DNA of 64,000 nucleotides from UBA4459 sp963776205 (GTDB lineage: Bacteria > Bacteroidota > Bacteroidia > Bacteroidales > F082): contig CAVZLR010000004.1 in the NCBI GenBank assembly GCA_963776205.1, positions 992,001-1,056,000 on the forward strand, in the 5' to 3' direction. Under the pieces are notes generated by a model. The model saw only the letters and a program-made list of their open reading frames with translations, ran no database searches and was not told the DNA's origin. This document shows, piece by piece, positions 45,080 to 54,073 of this stretch (its first letter is position 1; every line of letters begins with the position of its first letter). The position numbers and the translations under genes are program-made.

Positions 45080-46945
45080 TCAATAACTTAAAAACTCCTT
45101 TAACAGAACCTGCGTATAAGCATACCCCTCTTTTTCCAGTACAGGTAGTTTTTCTATTGCAGCATTTTTTTGATAATACCACTTATAGGTAGCACTTTTA
45201 ACAAGCTCACCATAAGGACGTTTCCAGCCAAAACCGTCCGTAAGTTCAAAAAAGGCGAACTCCGGTGCATATGGATTTAGCATGTTTTTACTCCACGAAA
45301 AAGAATCGGCAGGTAAGCTCAATTGTTTTAAAATGGTTGCAGGAATATCCATGTTTGAGCAAATCTTATCAATATGCCCTCCTTTAAATTCATTTTTGAG
45401 GGCACCCCCTGTAATCAAAAGTGGAATTTTATGGTATTCAAAGCTCCACAATGGAAATCCCTTGTATGAGAGATGCGAATGATCCGACATGATAAAAAAC
45501 AACGTATTTTCCCATACCGGCAATTTTCTAATTTTTTCTATAAAACTTCCCAGGCAACGGTCAGTGTAATGCACTGAATTTACAAATTTATTTTCCACAG
45601 TTATCCAGTCTAACGGCCGTTCCCCAGGGTAATCGTATGGTGAATGAGAACTTAGTGTAAAAACCGTACTAAAAAAGGGCTGAGGCATTTGCTGTATCTC
45701 ATCTGTATATCTCGCAAATACATACTCGTCGTGAACTCCAAGTTTACCCCTAAGCAGTTCTGCATCGAAATCATCCTCTTCGACAATCAATTCAAACTCA
45801 TTTGATGCCAAAAAAGATTTCAAATTGCCATAGATCAACTGACCTCCAAAATAAAATGACGTATAATAACCTTCTGAGTTCAGAGTATTCACAAGGCTTG
45901 GAACGGCTGCGTACTTTTCAGGATGATCTGATAATGTTGTTATGGGCAGTGCAGGTAATCCGGCAAACAAACTGGCATTTCCCTGCTGTGAACGATTACC
46001 AGATGCATAAAAATTTGTAAAAAGCAGCCCTTCTGATTCAAGTTTGTGAAATTCAGGTGTAATTTCAGGTATTCCACCCAATGATTCTATTACATCGCCG
46101 GGCCAACTTTCTAACAAAATAAAAACGATATTCGGCTGTGCGTATTTTGTAATGAGTACAGTTGTGTCCTTTGGCACGAAATGTATTGCTTCAACCAACT
46201 TTTCAGCCTCTTCATCATCAAGTGTAAAAAATGGTTCAATATCAGCTATACTAGTATGGTTTTGTATGCTAAATCCTATATTATAACCTGGATTTACAGC
46301 TGCAATATTCAATATATTATTTTGCGAGAAATATGAATCGCTTGCCGTTATTGGAATTTCTTTAAACCCACCTCTCATCATTAAAAAGAGGGCTGCAATA
46401 GCCAGTAATACAGCTAAACTATTCAAAGCCGGATGAGGCTTCAACTGAAAGCCAATATGCTTTTTGGTTAAAATTTTTATATAAAAGAAAATAAATAATG
46501 CGGACTGAGAAATCCAAAGAAATATAAATAAAACAAATCTTGAAGTCTGAACTGAATTGAGCACTTCACCGGGTTGCTTTAAATATAACAAGGCTTTATA
46601 TGAAAGTTTCGTATTCCATTCTTCAAAAAGTCCAATTTCTGCTATGGCTAACAGGCAATACAGAATTATTACAACTCCCGAGTAAATTGTATTCAACTTG
46701 TCAATCCACTTGTGATTATAAAATAATTGAATTGATAATAGAATTAATGGAATTATTAAAATATAAGCGGCTGTCGATAAATCCAGTTTAAAAGCGTGCC
46801 AGTATACTTCAAGCACTTCTGCAAATGGTATTGCCTCTCGAATTATTGATTTTGAATACCATATCAAAAAAAGGGATCTCTCAATCGAAAATAAAAACAA
46901 CCAAAAAATCAACTGGACAAATAATGCCCTTATAAAATGCTTCAT
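45080..46945 (-). CDS. LTA synthase-like membrane sulfatase-fold phosphotransferase
   Basis: A 621-residue protein with about five N-terminal membrane helices (residues 1-205) and a large extracytoplasmic alkaline-phosphatase/sulfatase-fold domain from about residue 265, beginning NIVFILLESWPGDVIESLGG with the metal-binding glutamate. Late metal ligands lie in FFIMSDHSH. In family members the nucleophile is a threonine in a DRTDxG-like motif; the matching place here reads NRSQQG, so a serine may take the role. By family it would transfer phosphoglycerol, phosphoethanolamine or a similar group to an envelope glycan or lipid. Acceptor unknown. Divergent from the YggS-like gene. Confidence 0.85.
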   Translation of the reverse strand: MKHFIRALFVQLIFWLFLFSIERSLFLIWYSKSIIREAIPFAEVLEVYWHAFKLDLSTAAYILIIPLILLSIQLFYNHKWIDKLNTIYSGVVIILYCLLAIAEIGLFEEWNTKLSYKALLYLKQPGEVLNSVQTSRFVLFIFLWISQSALFIFFYIKILTKKHIGFQLKPHPALNSLAVLLAIAALFLMMRGGFKEIPITASDSYFSQNNILNIAAVNPGYNIGFSIQNHTSIADIEPFFTLDDEEAEKLVEAIHFVPKDTTVLITKYAQPNIVFILLESWPGDVIESLGGIPEITPEFHKLESEGLLFTNFYASGNRSQQGNASLFAGLPALPITTLSDHPEKYAAVPSLVNTLNSEGYYTSFYFGGQLIYGNLKSFLASNEFELIVEEDDFDAELLRGKLGVHDEYVFARYTDEIQQMPQPFFSTVFTLSSHSPYDYPGERPLDWITVENKFVNSVHYTDRCLGSFIEKIRKLPVWENTLFFIMSDHSHLSYKGFPLWSFEYHKIPLLITGGALKNEFKGGHIDKICSNMDIPATILKQLSLPADSFSWSKNMLNPYAPEFAFFELTDGFGWKRPYGELVKSATYKWYYQKNAAIEKLPVLEKEGYAYTQVLLKEFLSY

Positions 46946-47022
46946 ATTCTTTTATTCAAAGGCAAAAGTATAAATTAAGCAAGAAAAGGACTGTTAAAAT
47001 AAAAACAGTTATCATCAAATTT

Positions 47023-47030
47023 TAACTTTG
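47023..47030 (+). promoter_or_regulatory. Candidate -7 element for the YggS-like gene
   Basis: TAACTTTG, an exact TAnnTTTG match, ends 12 bases before the ATG at 47043, predicting a very short leader. No clean TTG is found at the -33 position. Confidence 0.4.
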
Positions 47031-47042
47031 TAAAAAAAACAA

Positions 47043-47705
47043 ATGGGCATTCAAGAAAACCTGACTGACTTTCTTAAAAAAATACCTTCTGGGGTCAAAC
47101 TCGTTGCTGTTTCAAAAACAAATCCTGCCGAATTAATTAAAGAAGCTTTACAAACCGGACACCGGATCTTTGGCGAAAATAAAGTTCAGGAACTGGTATC
47201 CAAACAAACCCAGCTGCCAGATATAGTTGAATGGCATTATATTGGACATCTGCAGCGGAATAAAGTAAAATACATTGCACCCTTCGTATCACTCATCCAT
47301 GCTGTCGACAGTTTAAAATTGCTTAACGAGATCAATAAACAGGCCTTAATAAATAATCGCACGATCGATTGCCTACTCCAATTCCATATTGCGGAAGAAT
47401 CTACTAAATATGGAATGAATTATGATGAGGTTATCAATTTGCTGGAAAGCGAGCTATATAAAACATATAAAAATGTAAGACTTATCGGTGTTATGGGGAT
47501 GGCTACCTATACCCATGACAATGAACAAATAAGAAATGAATTCAGAAGGTTAAAAAACTATTTTAATCAACTTAAAAAAGAATATTTTCAAGAGGAAACG
47601 AGTTTTAAAGAAATATCTATGGGCATGTCAGATGATTACCAAATTGCTATCGAAGAAGGAAGCACCCTGATCCGAATCGGTTCCAAAATTTTTGGAGAAC
47701 GATAA
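47043..47705 (+). CDS. YggS/PROSC-family PLP homeostasis protein
   Basis: A 220-residue alanine-racemase-fold PLP-binding protein that buffers pyridoxal phosphate and has no known enzymatic activity. The PLP lysine lies in KLVAVSKTNPAELI (Lys26 by count), followed by RIFGENKVQEL, WHYIGHLQRNKVKYI and the C-terminal SMGMSDDYQIAIEEGSTLIR with IGSKIFGER. All are signatures of the family. It is 40 bases upstream of the Ca/Na exchanger gene on the same strand and may be transcribed with it. Confidence 0.95.
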   Translation: MGIQENLTDFLKKIPSGVKLVAVSKTNPAELIKEALQTGHRIFGENKVQELVSKQTQLPDIVEWHYIGHLQRNKVKYIAPFVSLIHAVDSLKLLNEINKQALINNRTIDCLLQFHIAEESTKYGMNYDEVINLLESELYKTYKNVRLIGVMGMATYTHDNEQIRNEFRRLKNYFNQLKKEYFQEETSFKEISMGMSDDYQIAIEEGSTLIRIGSKIFGER

Positions 47706-47744
47706 GCTTTTCATATTTCCTCTATACCTTATCACAATTAAATT

Positions 47745-48695
47745 ATGTTAACTTATACGGTTTTTATTTTTGGCTTCATTATTCTCATTTTAGGAGCCAA
47801 CTGGCTTATCTCCGGAGCGTCATCAATAGGATTGCGTTTCGGACTTTCACAACTTATAATCGGACTGACGATTGTTGCTTTTGGGACCTCATTACCAGAG
47901 CTCGTGATCAACGTTTTTGCCAGCATAAATGGAAACACCGACCTGGCTATGGGCAATGTTATCGGAAGTAATATTACAAATACCCTTTTAGTGATTGGTG
48001 TTGCCGCTGTTATAATTCCCATTAAAGTGAAACAAATCATTAATAAAAGAGACATCTGGTTTAACCTGATGGCCGCCGTGATGGTTATGTTACTCGCCAA
48101 CGACTTTATTTTTGGTCGTTCACATAATTCAATAAACCAGTTAGACGGTCTTATATTAATATCAATTTTGGTTTATTACCTGTATGTATCATTTTTTAAG
48201 GATAAAACGGCTGTAAGCGATAGCAGTGAAAAAATAAATAAGCTCCCACTTTACAAGTCGGTCATTTATATCATTTTGGGTGGCTCTGGATTATTTGTTG
48301 GTGGCAAATGGATCATATCGGGTGTTTCTCAGCTAACGACAGATTTAGGGGTAACTGAGTCTGCAATTGGTTTGACACTGATAGCTGGCGCCACATCACT
48401 TCCTGAACTGGTTACAACAATAATTGCCGCCCGCGATAAAAACACTGACATTGCATTTGGGAATGCAATAGGTTCAAATATTTTCAATGTTTTTTTGGTT
48501 TTAGGATGCAGCGCCTTAATCAAACCTATTGATTTTCAATTATCACTGAATGTACAAATTGGAATGCTTGTGGTATTTAGCTTTCTGATCATGCTGTTTA
48601 TCAAAACCGGAAAAGAAAAAAGAACCATTTCCAGAAGAGAAGGAATTTTATTGATATTCGGATATTTTTGCTTTCTTTACTATTCCATTATGTAA
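47745..48695 (+). CDS. Calcium/sodium exchanger of the CaCA family (YrbG-like)
   Basis: A 316-residue inner-membrane antiporter with ten membrane helices. Both inverted alpha repeats are clear: IGLTIVAFGTSLPELVINVF with AMGNVIGSNITNTLLV in the first half, and IGLTLIAGATSLPELVTTII with AFGNAIGSNIFNVFLV in the second. These carry the paired acidic and polar residues that bind Ca2+ and Na+. It exchanges cytosolic Ca2+ for Na+ or H+. The gene that follows starts 13 bases after its stop. Confidence 0.93.
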   Translation: MLTYTVFIFGFIILILGANWLISGASSIGLRFGLSQLIIGLTIVAFGTSLPELVINVFASINGNTDLAMGNVIGSNITNTLLVIGVAAVIIPIKVKQIINKRDIWFNLMAAVMVMLLANDFIFGRSHNSINQLDGLILISILVYYLYVSFFKDKTAVSDSSEKINKLPLYKSVIYIILGGSGLFVGGKWIISGVSQLTTDLGVTESAIGLTLIAGATSLPELVTTIIAARDKNTDIAFGNAIGSNIFNVFLVLGCSALIKPIDFQLSLNVQIGMLVVFSFLIMLFIKTGKEKRTISRREGILLIFGYFCFLYYSIM

Positions 48696-48708
48696 ATTAA
48701 GCAAGCAA

Positions 48709-49680
48709 ATGAAATTTACAGCACAATTACTTTTTCTGCTGACAATAATTATATCCGTACCAGATAGCATTGCCCAAAACACGGGTTTTGGCTTGATAAT
48801 CAACAGCAAATATAAGACCTGGGAAACCGATAAAAAGATTTCTACGCTTCCTTTTTGCAATCAGAAACAACATGATAGAGGAAACAGTACACCCTTACCC
48901 TACGGTGTTAGTATCCATTCATTTTATTATAACCAGAATTATTTTGGGACCGACCTGAGAATGGTAGGTGAAGTCAAGGGCAGTAATGGCCCCATACCTG
49001 TCACTATTGTTGTTGATTCAATGTACCAGAACACATCAGTGATGGAATTCAAAACCAACATCCGACCCAATATCTGGCTATTTCCGTTTTTAAATATTTA
49101 TGGAATCATCGGTTATACTGCCGGCCAGGTGAATCCGGATATCACAGTTACAAAATTTCATGTGGAAATTATTAATGAAGCTGATACAATTCACCAACCT
49201 GTCGACACTTCATTCAGCATAACCGAAAAGCCTGTTTTTCATGGGCCGTCATTCGGAGCAGGAGTCACTTTATCGGTTGGTTTTTCAATGTTCTTTCTAC
49301 TTATTGATTACAATTTTATTATGTCCAATCCTCTGCAAGTAGATGGAAATCTTTACAGTCATTCGATTATGCCCAAGTTAGGAATTCTTTTAGGCAATAA
49401 AAGCAAACATTTAAAAGGAGCTATCTGGGTCGGAGCCATGGGTTTTTATAACGATCAGTTTTTTAGTGGAGAAGTTGATATTAGAGACATAGACAAAGAC
49501 CTGGAATCGCTGACAGGCAGGTATATTGATTATCGGGGCGATATAAAAGCTTACCCCGGCGAACAATGGAATTTTATCATGGGTGGTTCGTGGATATTCA
49601 ATGCAAATAATACATTATTATTTGAGGTTGGAGTTACGCCACGGCTTCAAGCCAGTATATCATATAACTACAGTTTCTAA
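48709..49680 (+). CDS. Predicted outer-membrane beta-barrel protein, unknown function
   Basis: A 323-residue exported protein with a signal peptide (about 1-22, ending SIAQ) and a body of alternating hydrophobic strands, several with aromatic girdles (NIWLFPFLNIYGIIGYTAG, MFFLLIDYNFIMSNP), ending in aromatic YNYSF as outer-membrane barrels do. I do not recognise a named family. It follows the Ca/Na exchanger by 13 bases and is likely co-transcribed. Two copies of a possible Rex operator lie beyond its stop but belong to the next gene. Confidence 0.65.
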   Translation: MKFTAQLLFLLTIIISVPDSIAQNTGFGLIINSKYKTWETDKKISTLPFCNQKQHDRGNSTPLPYGVSIHSFYYNQNYFGTDLRMVGEVKGSNGPIPVTIVVDSMYQNTSVMEFKTNIRPNIWLFPFLNIYGIIGYTAGQVNPDITVTKFHVEIINEADTIHQPVDTSFSITEKPVFHGPSFGAGVTLSVGFSMFFLLIDYNFIMSNPLQVDGNLYSHSIMPKLGILLGNKSKHLKGAIWVGAMGFYNDQFFSGEVDIRDIDKDLESLTGRYIDYRGDIKAYPGEQWNFIMGGSWIFNANNTLLFEVGVTPRLQASISYNYSF

Positions 49681-49708
49681 GTTCAGATTGGTTTCAAAAA
49701 ATAATTTA

Positions 49709-49726
49709 TTGTTATTTTATTAACAA
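49709..49726. promoter_or_regulatory. Candidate Rex operator, upstream copy
   Basis: TTGTTATTTTATTAACAA is an 18-bp inverted repeat with perfect 6-base arms (TTGTTA/TAACAA), the same length and end bases as the Rex box known in Gram-positive bacteria (TTGTGAA...TTCACAA and the TTGTTAA...TTAACAA variants). It ends 4 bases before the -33 TTG of the rex promoter. Confidence 0.65.
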
Positions 49727-49730
49727 AAAG

Positions 49731-49761
49731 TTGCATACTTATGTGAAGCCATATACATTTG
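49731..49761 (+). promoter_or_regulatory. Consensus Bacteroidetes promoter of rex
   Basis: TTG (49731-49733), a 20-base spacer and TACATTTG (49754-49761), a full match to the Bacteroidetes consensus. Transcription would start near 49766-49770, inside the downstream operator copy, giving a leader of about 20-25 bases. Confidence 0.65.
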
Positions 49762-49763
49762 CA

Positions 49764-49781
49764 CTGTTATAAAATTAACAG
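49764..49781. promoter_or_regulatory. Candidate Rex operator, downstream copy
   Basis: CTGTTATAAAATTAACAG is an 18-bp inverted repeat with perfect 6-base arms (CTGTTA/TAACAG), of the same architecture as the upstream copy. It covers the expected transcription start. The two centres are 55 bp apart, a little over five helical turns, so the two sites would face nearly the same side of the DNA. Confidence 0.6.
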
Positions 49782-49789
49782 CGTGTAAA

Positions 49790-50434
49790 ATGGGAAAACA
49801 ACCTATCTTCAAACACCTCCCTCATAAAACTATTGAGCGTTTAAGTCAATACAGAAGGGCACTCTTGCTTTGCCTCAATACTGGCAAAACTCATATCTTT
49901 TCTCACGAGATTGCTAAAATTCAACATATCACTTCGGTACAGGTGCGCCGAGATCTGATGTTAATAGGATACTCTGGTACTTTAAGGAAAGGCTATAACA
50001 TACAGGAGCTTATTAACTTAATAGGGAATATTATTGACAGTGAAGAAGGTATAAACGTGGCTATTGTAGGTATGGGAAATTTAGGGCGCGCTTTAATCAA
50101 TTACTTTACCGGCAAGCGTCATAAACTGGAAATTGTTGCGGGTTTCGATACCAATCCTGATAAAATTGGAAATGCCTTTAGCGGTGTTAAATGCTATTCA
50201 ATCAATGATTTGGATAAAATAATCAAACAAAAAAATATTAAAGTAGGAATTATAACGGTTCCAGCCGACCAAACCACAGAAACCGCCAAAACACTTGTAA
50301 AGGCAGGCATCAATGGGATTTTAAATTATACCCCAAAGCCGATAGATGTACCTGATAACGTTTATCTTGAAGAGTATGATATGATAACTACTCTTGAAAA
50401 AGTAGCTTTTTTTGTGAAAATATCAGATGAATAG
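49790..50434 (+). CDS. rex: Redox-sensing transcriptional repressor Rex
   Basis: A 214-residue Rex. Residues about 1-80 form the winged-helix domain (TIERLSQYRRALLLCLNT; ITSVQVRRDLMLIGYSGTL with the recognition helix). Residues about 85-190 form the NAD(H)-binding Rossmann domain with IVGMGNLGRALINYF. The last helix (about 195-214) is the swapped dimer helix. Rex leaves DNA when the NADH/NAD+ ratio is high and controls fermentation and respiration genes. Two inverted repeats of Rex-box type bracket its own promoter, pointing to autoregulation. It converges with arcC. Confidence 0.95.
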   Translation: MGKQPIFKHLPHKTIERLSQYRRALLLCLNTGKTHIFSHEIAKIQHITSVQVRRDLMLIGYSGTLRKGYNIQELINLIGNIIDSEEGINVAIVGMGNLGRALINYFTGKRHKLEIVAGFDTNPDKIGNAFSGVKCYSINDLDKIIKQKNIKVGIITVPADQTTETAKTLVKAGINGILNYTPKPIDVPDNVYLEEYDMITTLEKVAFFVKISDE

Positions 50435-50444
50435 TTTGTAACAG

Positions 50445-51389
50445 CTATACAATAGTAATTCTTGTTCCACCATTATCTACCCCTAGTAAAGTAGTTTCAG
50501 TAATGATGGTATCCTTACCGCTTCTTTCCACAAAATGAATGGCAGCCCTTATCTTCGGCCCCATACTTCCTTCACCAAATTGTCCTTCTTGAAGATATTT
50601 CCTAGCTTCTGCAATACTCATCCTGTCAACTGTTTTTTCCTGGGGAGTATTAAAATTCAAACACACCTTTGGCACATCCGTTAAAATAAATAATTTATCC
50701 GCCCTGATCTGGGATGCCAACAATGCTGATGCAAGGTCTTTATCTATTACAGCATCAATACCCTGAAGCTTGTTCTCAGCTTCATAAAAACAAGGGATTC
50801 CCCCACCACCAACAGCAATTACGATGTGGCCTTCCCGGGCAATTTTTTCTATTGACATACGGTTAAATATCACCAATGGTGTCGGTGATGCTACTACTTT
50901 CCGCCAACCTCTGCCAGCCGCATCTTCACGGAAGGTGGCGTTATTGTTTTGCATCATCGTTTCCGCTTCTACTTTCGTAAAGAATGGCCCGATTGGTTTT
51001 GTAGGTTTCTGGAAAGCAGGGTCATCTTTATTTACAAGTACTCTTGTGATAATTGAAATAATATCCCTGTCCAAGTCTTCTTCAAGTAATACATTTCGAA
51101 GCTGCTGCTCCAAAAGATAACCAATAAATCCCTGTGAATACGCAACATTTACATCCAAAGGCATATCAGGAATACCATATTGCTTATAACCCGCAGTATT
51201 GGCCAACAATATATTACCTACCTGTGGTCCATTTCCATGGGTGACCACAAGATTATAATCGCGGTTAATTAATTTCACCAGGTTTTTACTTGCTTTATAG
51301 GCATTATCTTCCTGTTCATCAATGGTACCTTTCTGACCCGCTCTTAAAAGGGCATTTCCACCAAAAGCAACTACAGCTAACTTACTCAT
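50445..51389 (-). CDS. arcC: Carbamate kinase
   Basis: A 314-residue amino-acid-kinase-fold enzyme that makes ATP and carbamate from carbamoyl phosphate and ADP, or the reverse. Signature segments are KLAVVAFGGNALLRAG, VVTHGNGPQVGNILL, IVIAVGGGGIPCF and GSMGPKIRAAIHFVE. I start it at the ATG at 51389, since the longer frame begins with TTG. No arcA or arcB (arginine deiminase, ornithine carbamoyltransferase) is nearby, so the carbamoyl phosphate must come from elsewhere, for example purine or allantoin breakdown. A minus-strand TAACTTTG (51417-51424) may be its -7 element. Confidence 0.95.
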   Translation of the reverse strand: MSKLAVVAFGGNALLRAGQKGTIDEQEDNAYKASKNLVKLINRDYNLVVTHGNGPQVGNILLANTAGYKQYGIPDMPLDVNVAYSQGFIGYLLEQQLRNVLLEEDLDRDIISIITRVLVNKDDPAFQKPTKPIGPFFTKVEAETMMQNNNATFREDAAGRGWRKVVASPTPLVIFNRMSIEKIAREGHIVIAVGGGGIPCFYEAENKLQGIDAVIDKDLASALLASQIRADKLFILTDVPKVCLNFNTPQEKTVDRMSIAEARKYLQEGQFGEGSMGPKIRAAIHFVERSGKDTIITETTLLGVDNGGTRITIV

Positions 51390-51590
51390 AACCAATTTTT
51401 TTTAAAAAAAGGATTGCAAAGTTAATACAATTTTGAATTATAACTGTGATATTTTTAACAAGAGAATGTTGTAGATAAATCAATAAGCCTGTTAAATCAT
51501 CAAATGAAGTTCGTTTATTGAACAGCAACTTAAGATTTGTTTTGAAAGTTTAATTTGACTACTTTGCAACTATAATCCAGCGATCAAATA

Positions 51591-53123
51591 ATGACAAAAA
51601 ACATCCGATTTAATCTTAACATAAAGAATATCACTGGTTTTATTGTTGCTCCAATTTTATTCATTTATCTTATATTATTTGGCGATCTGGAAACAGGAAA
51701 TCCGCAGGTGACATACACACTGGCAATAGCATTGCTTATGGCCATCTGGTGGATTACTGAAATAATTCCATTGGCGGTTACTGCTCTAATTCCGGTGATA
51801 TTATTTCCTCTATTCGGCATTATGAATGGTAAAGATGTTTCTTCTACTTATTTTAACCATGTAATTTTCCTCTTTATAGGTGGATTTCTCGTGGCACTGG
51901 CCATGCAAAAGTGGAATTTACATAAGCGTATTGCCTTACGAATTCTCATGATCACCGGCTCCAGTCCGGCGCGCATCCTTCTGGGTTTTATGTTCGCCAC
52001 AGCCTTTCTTTCCATGTGGATATCCAATACCGCCACGGCTATGATGATGGTTCCCATACTACTTTCCATCATTAGTAAACTGGAAGATTTTATGGATAAA
52101 AAGGATTTGTCAAGATATTCCATTGGTTTACTCCTCGGAATTGCTTATAGTGCATCCGTAGGTGGTATTGCCACTTTAGTCGGGACACCGCCCAATTTAT
52201 CGTTTGCCAGGATATTCCAGATAATGTTTCCGCAGGCACCTGATATCAGTTTTTCCGACTGGTTTATTTTTGCCCTGCCCATATCCATCATATTTTTCAT
52301 CATAATCTGGCTATTCCTGTATCTCGTTTACAGGCCCCGGACTTCTTTGAATGACATAAAAAATATTGATTTTAAAAAGCAATACAACGATCTGGGACCA
52401 GCGAGTTTTGAGGAAAAGATAATCCTTATCGATTTTATTTTACTTGCTGTATTCTGGCTCACTCGAAGCGGGATCACTATAGGCGAATTTGTTGTCCCCG
52501 GCTGGGGTGTTCTGTTCTCAAACCCAGAATATATCAATGATGGAACAGTGGCTATTTTTATGGCCGTTATCCTGTTTTTCATCCCAGGTAAAGCGAATAA
52601 TAAACAAAGAATCCTTGATTGGGCCACTTCTGCTAAAATCCCATGGAATATAGTTTTATTATTTGGCGGTGGATTTGCATTGGCAAGCGGGTTTAAAGAA
52701 TCTGGCCTGTCTCTTTGGTTTGGTGAACAACTCAGTGTACTGGATAGCTGGCATCCTTTGTTAATTATCTTTGCCATTTCATTAACCATGACTTTTTTAA
52801 CTGAACTTACTTCCAACACTGCAACTACAGAAATGTTGTTGCCTGTTTTGGCAGGTTTATCAGTTACCATCAACATCCACCCTCTCCTTTTCATGCTACC
52901 GGCAACCATCAGCGCTTCTATGGCTTTTATGTTACCTGTGGCAACACCACCAAATGCTATCATTTTTGGTTCAGGCAGAATAAGGGTTATGGATATGGCA
53001 AGAACCGGGTTTCTTTTGAATTTGATAGGTGCCATAGTAATTACATTTATTACCTATTATTGGGGTACATATATTTTTGGAATTGACCTCAATGTAATGC
53101 CAGATTGGGCAATTTTGAAATAA
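51591..53123 (+). CDS. SLC13/DASS family sodium:carboxylate symporter
   Basis: A 510-residue membrane protein of the divalent anion:sodium symporter family (VcINDY, NaDC). Both Ser-Asn-Thr motifs that bind carboxylate and Na+ are present: SNTATAMMMVP (about residue 143) and TSNTATTEMLLPV (about 405), each preceded by the re-entrant-loop segments. GIAYSASVGGIATLVGTPPN is also typical. It imports dicarboxylates such as succinate by family analogy. It is the first gene of a six-gene unit: its TAA overlaps the ATG of the EamA gene (TAATGA). Confidence 0.9.
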   Translation: MTKNIRFNLNIKNITGFIVAPILFIYLILFGDLETGNPQVTYTLAIALLMAIWWITEIIPLAVTALIPVILFPLFGIMNGKDVSSTYFNHVIFLFIGGFLVALAMQKWNLHKRIALRILMITGSSPARILLGFMFATAFLSMWISNTATAMMMVPILLSIISKLEDFMDKKDLSRYSIGLLLGIAYSASVGGIATLVGTPPNLSFARIFQIMFPQAPDISFSDWFIFALPISIIFFIIIWLFLYLVYRPRTSLNDIKNIDFKKQYNDLGPASFEEKIILIDFILLAVFWLTRSGITIGEFVVPGWGVLFSNPEYINDGTVAIFMAVILFFIPGKANNKQRILDWATSAKIPWNIVLLFGGGFALASGFKESGLSLWFGEQLSVLDSWHPLLIIFAISLTMTFLTELTSNTATTEMLLPVLAGLSVTINIHPLLFMLPATISASMAFMLPVATPPNAIIFGSGRIRVMDMARTGFLLNLIGAIVITFITYYWGTYIFGIDLNVMPDWAILK

Positions 53124-54073
53124 TGAATTCAGATAAAATACAACAACAAAAAGCTTACCTCTTGGCTATAGTGGCTGTGCTGTTCTGGTCTACCATGAGT
53201 TCTGCCTTTAAGATTACTTTACGATACATACCTTTCGATCAGTTGCTCCTATGGAGCTCCCTCTTTGGATTTATTGTATTATTCACAATCAACCAATTAA
53301 GCATACATCGCCTTAAAATAGCAGCGCTCAATAAACGTGCTATACTATCTTCTGCTTTGATGGGTTTTTTCAATCCCTTCCTGTATTATTTGATCCTGAT
53401 TAAAGCCTACGAATTATTAGAGGCTCAAATTGCCGGAACTTTAAATTATTTCTGGCCAATAGCACTGGTTTTGCTTTCAATTCCATTCTTAAAGCAAAAA
53501 ATTAGTTCGTTTAGTATTTTGGCCATTTTTATAAGTTTTGTAGGAATTGTGGTTATTTCAACAAAAGGAGATTTTACAAATTTTAAGGCTTCTGATCCAC
53601 TGGGTGTTATATTGGCTGTGGGAAGTGCATTTTTATGGGCTGTGTATTGGATATTGAATATGAAGGACCAAAGGGAAGAAACAGCTAAGATCACGCTTAA
53701 TTTATTTTTTGGTGTGATCTACATTATAATTTATTTGCTCATTTCAGGTATTAAAATAAGCTTGCCTGGAACTTATGCACTCATCGGTACAGTTTACATA
53801 GGGATGTTTGAAATGAGTATTACTTTTGTAATATGGCTCAGAGCGCTCAATTATTCAAGTGATACAGCCAAAGTAAGCAACCTGATTTATTTATCCCCTT
53901 TTTTAGCTTTATTTATCATCAACCTGACGGTGGAAGAAAGAATTCATACATCAACTGTTATCGGATTGGGGTTCATTATAGCAGGTATCATACTGCAACA
54001 ATTGATGGGAAGGAAAAAAATACAATCTTTAAAAAAAAAACTGAAATTTAGGACTTATCTGAATGAAACTTGA
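53123..54073 (+). CDS. EamA/DMT superfamily transporter (second)
   Basis: A 316-residue protein with ten predicted membrane helices in two EamA repeats. The first helix region AIVAVLFWSTMSSAFKITLR and the conserved YYLILIKAYELLEAQIAGTL helix are typical drug/metabolite exporters. I start at the ATG at 53123, overlapping the previous stop by one base; a longer frame would begin with TTG. It overlaps the IMPase gene by 11 bases. The C-terminal tail is Lys-rich (MGRKKIQSLKKKLKF). Metabolite is unknown. Confidence 0.88.
   Translation: MNSDKIQQQKAYLLAIVAVLFWSTMSSAFKITLRYIPFDQLLLWSSLFGFIVLFTINQLSIHRLKIAALNKRAILSSALMGFFNPFLYYLILIKAYELLEAQIAGTLNYFWPIALVLLSIPFLKQKISSFSILAIFISFVGIVVISTKGDFTNFKASDPLGVILAVGSAFLWAVYWILNMKDQREETAKITLNLFFGVIYIIIYLLISGIKISLPGTYALIGTVYIGMFEMSITFVIWLRALNYSSDTAKVSNLIYLSPFLALFIINLTVEERIHTSTVIGLGFIIAGIILQQLMGRKKIQSLKKKLKFRTYLNET

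Noticed and set aside
46991..47008. CTGTT-N8-AACAG inverted repeat upstream of the YggS-like gene, resembling a third Rex site.
   Set aside because: Only 5-base arms, an A-rich centre and no complete promoter around it; too weak to call beside the two strong copies at rex.
51390..51590. Possible small gene or regulatory RNA between arcC and the SLC13 gene.
   Set aside because: Only short frames and AT-rich sequence with weak promoter-like motifs (TAACTTTG on the minus strand, TACTTTG on the plus strand); nothing more can be supported.
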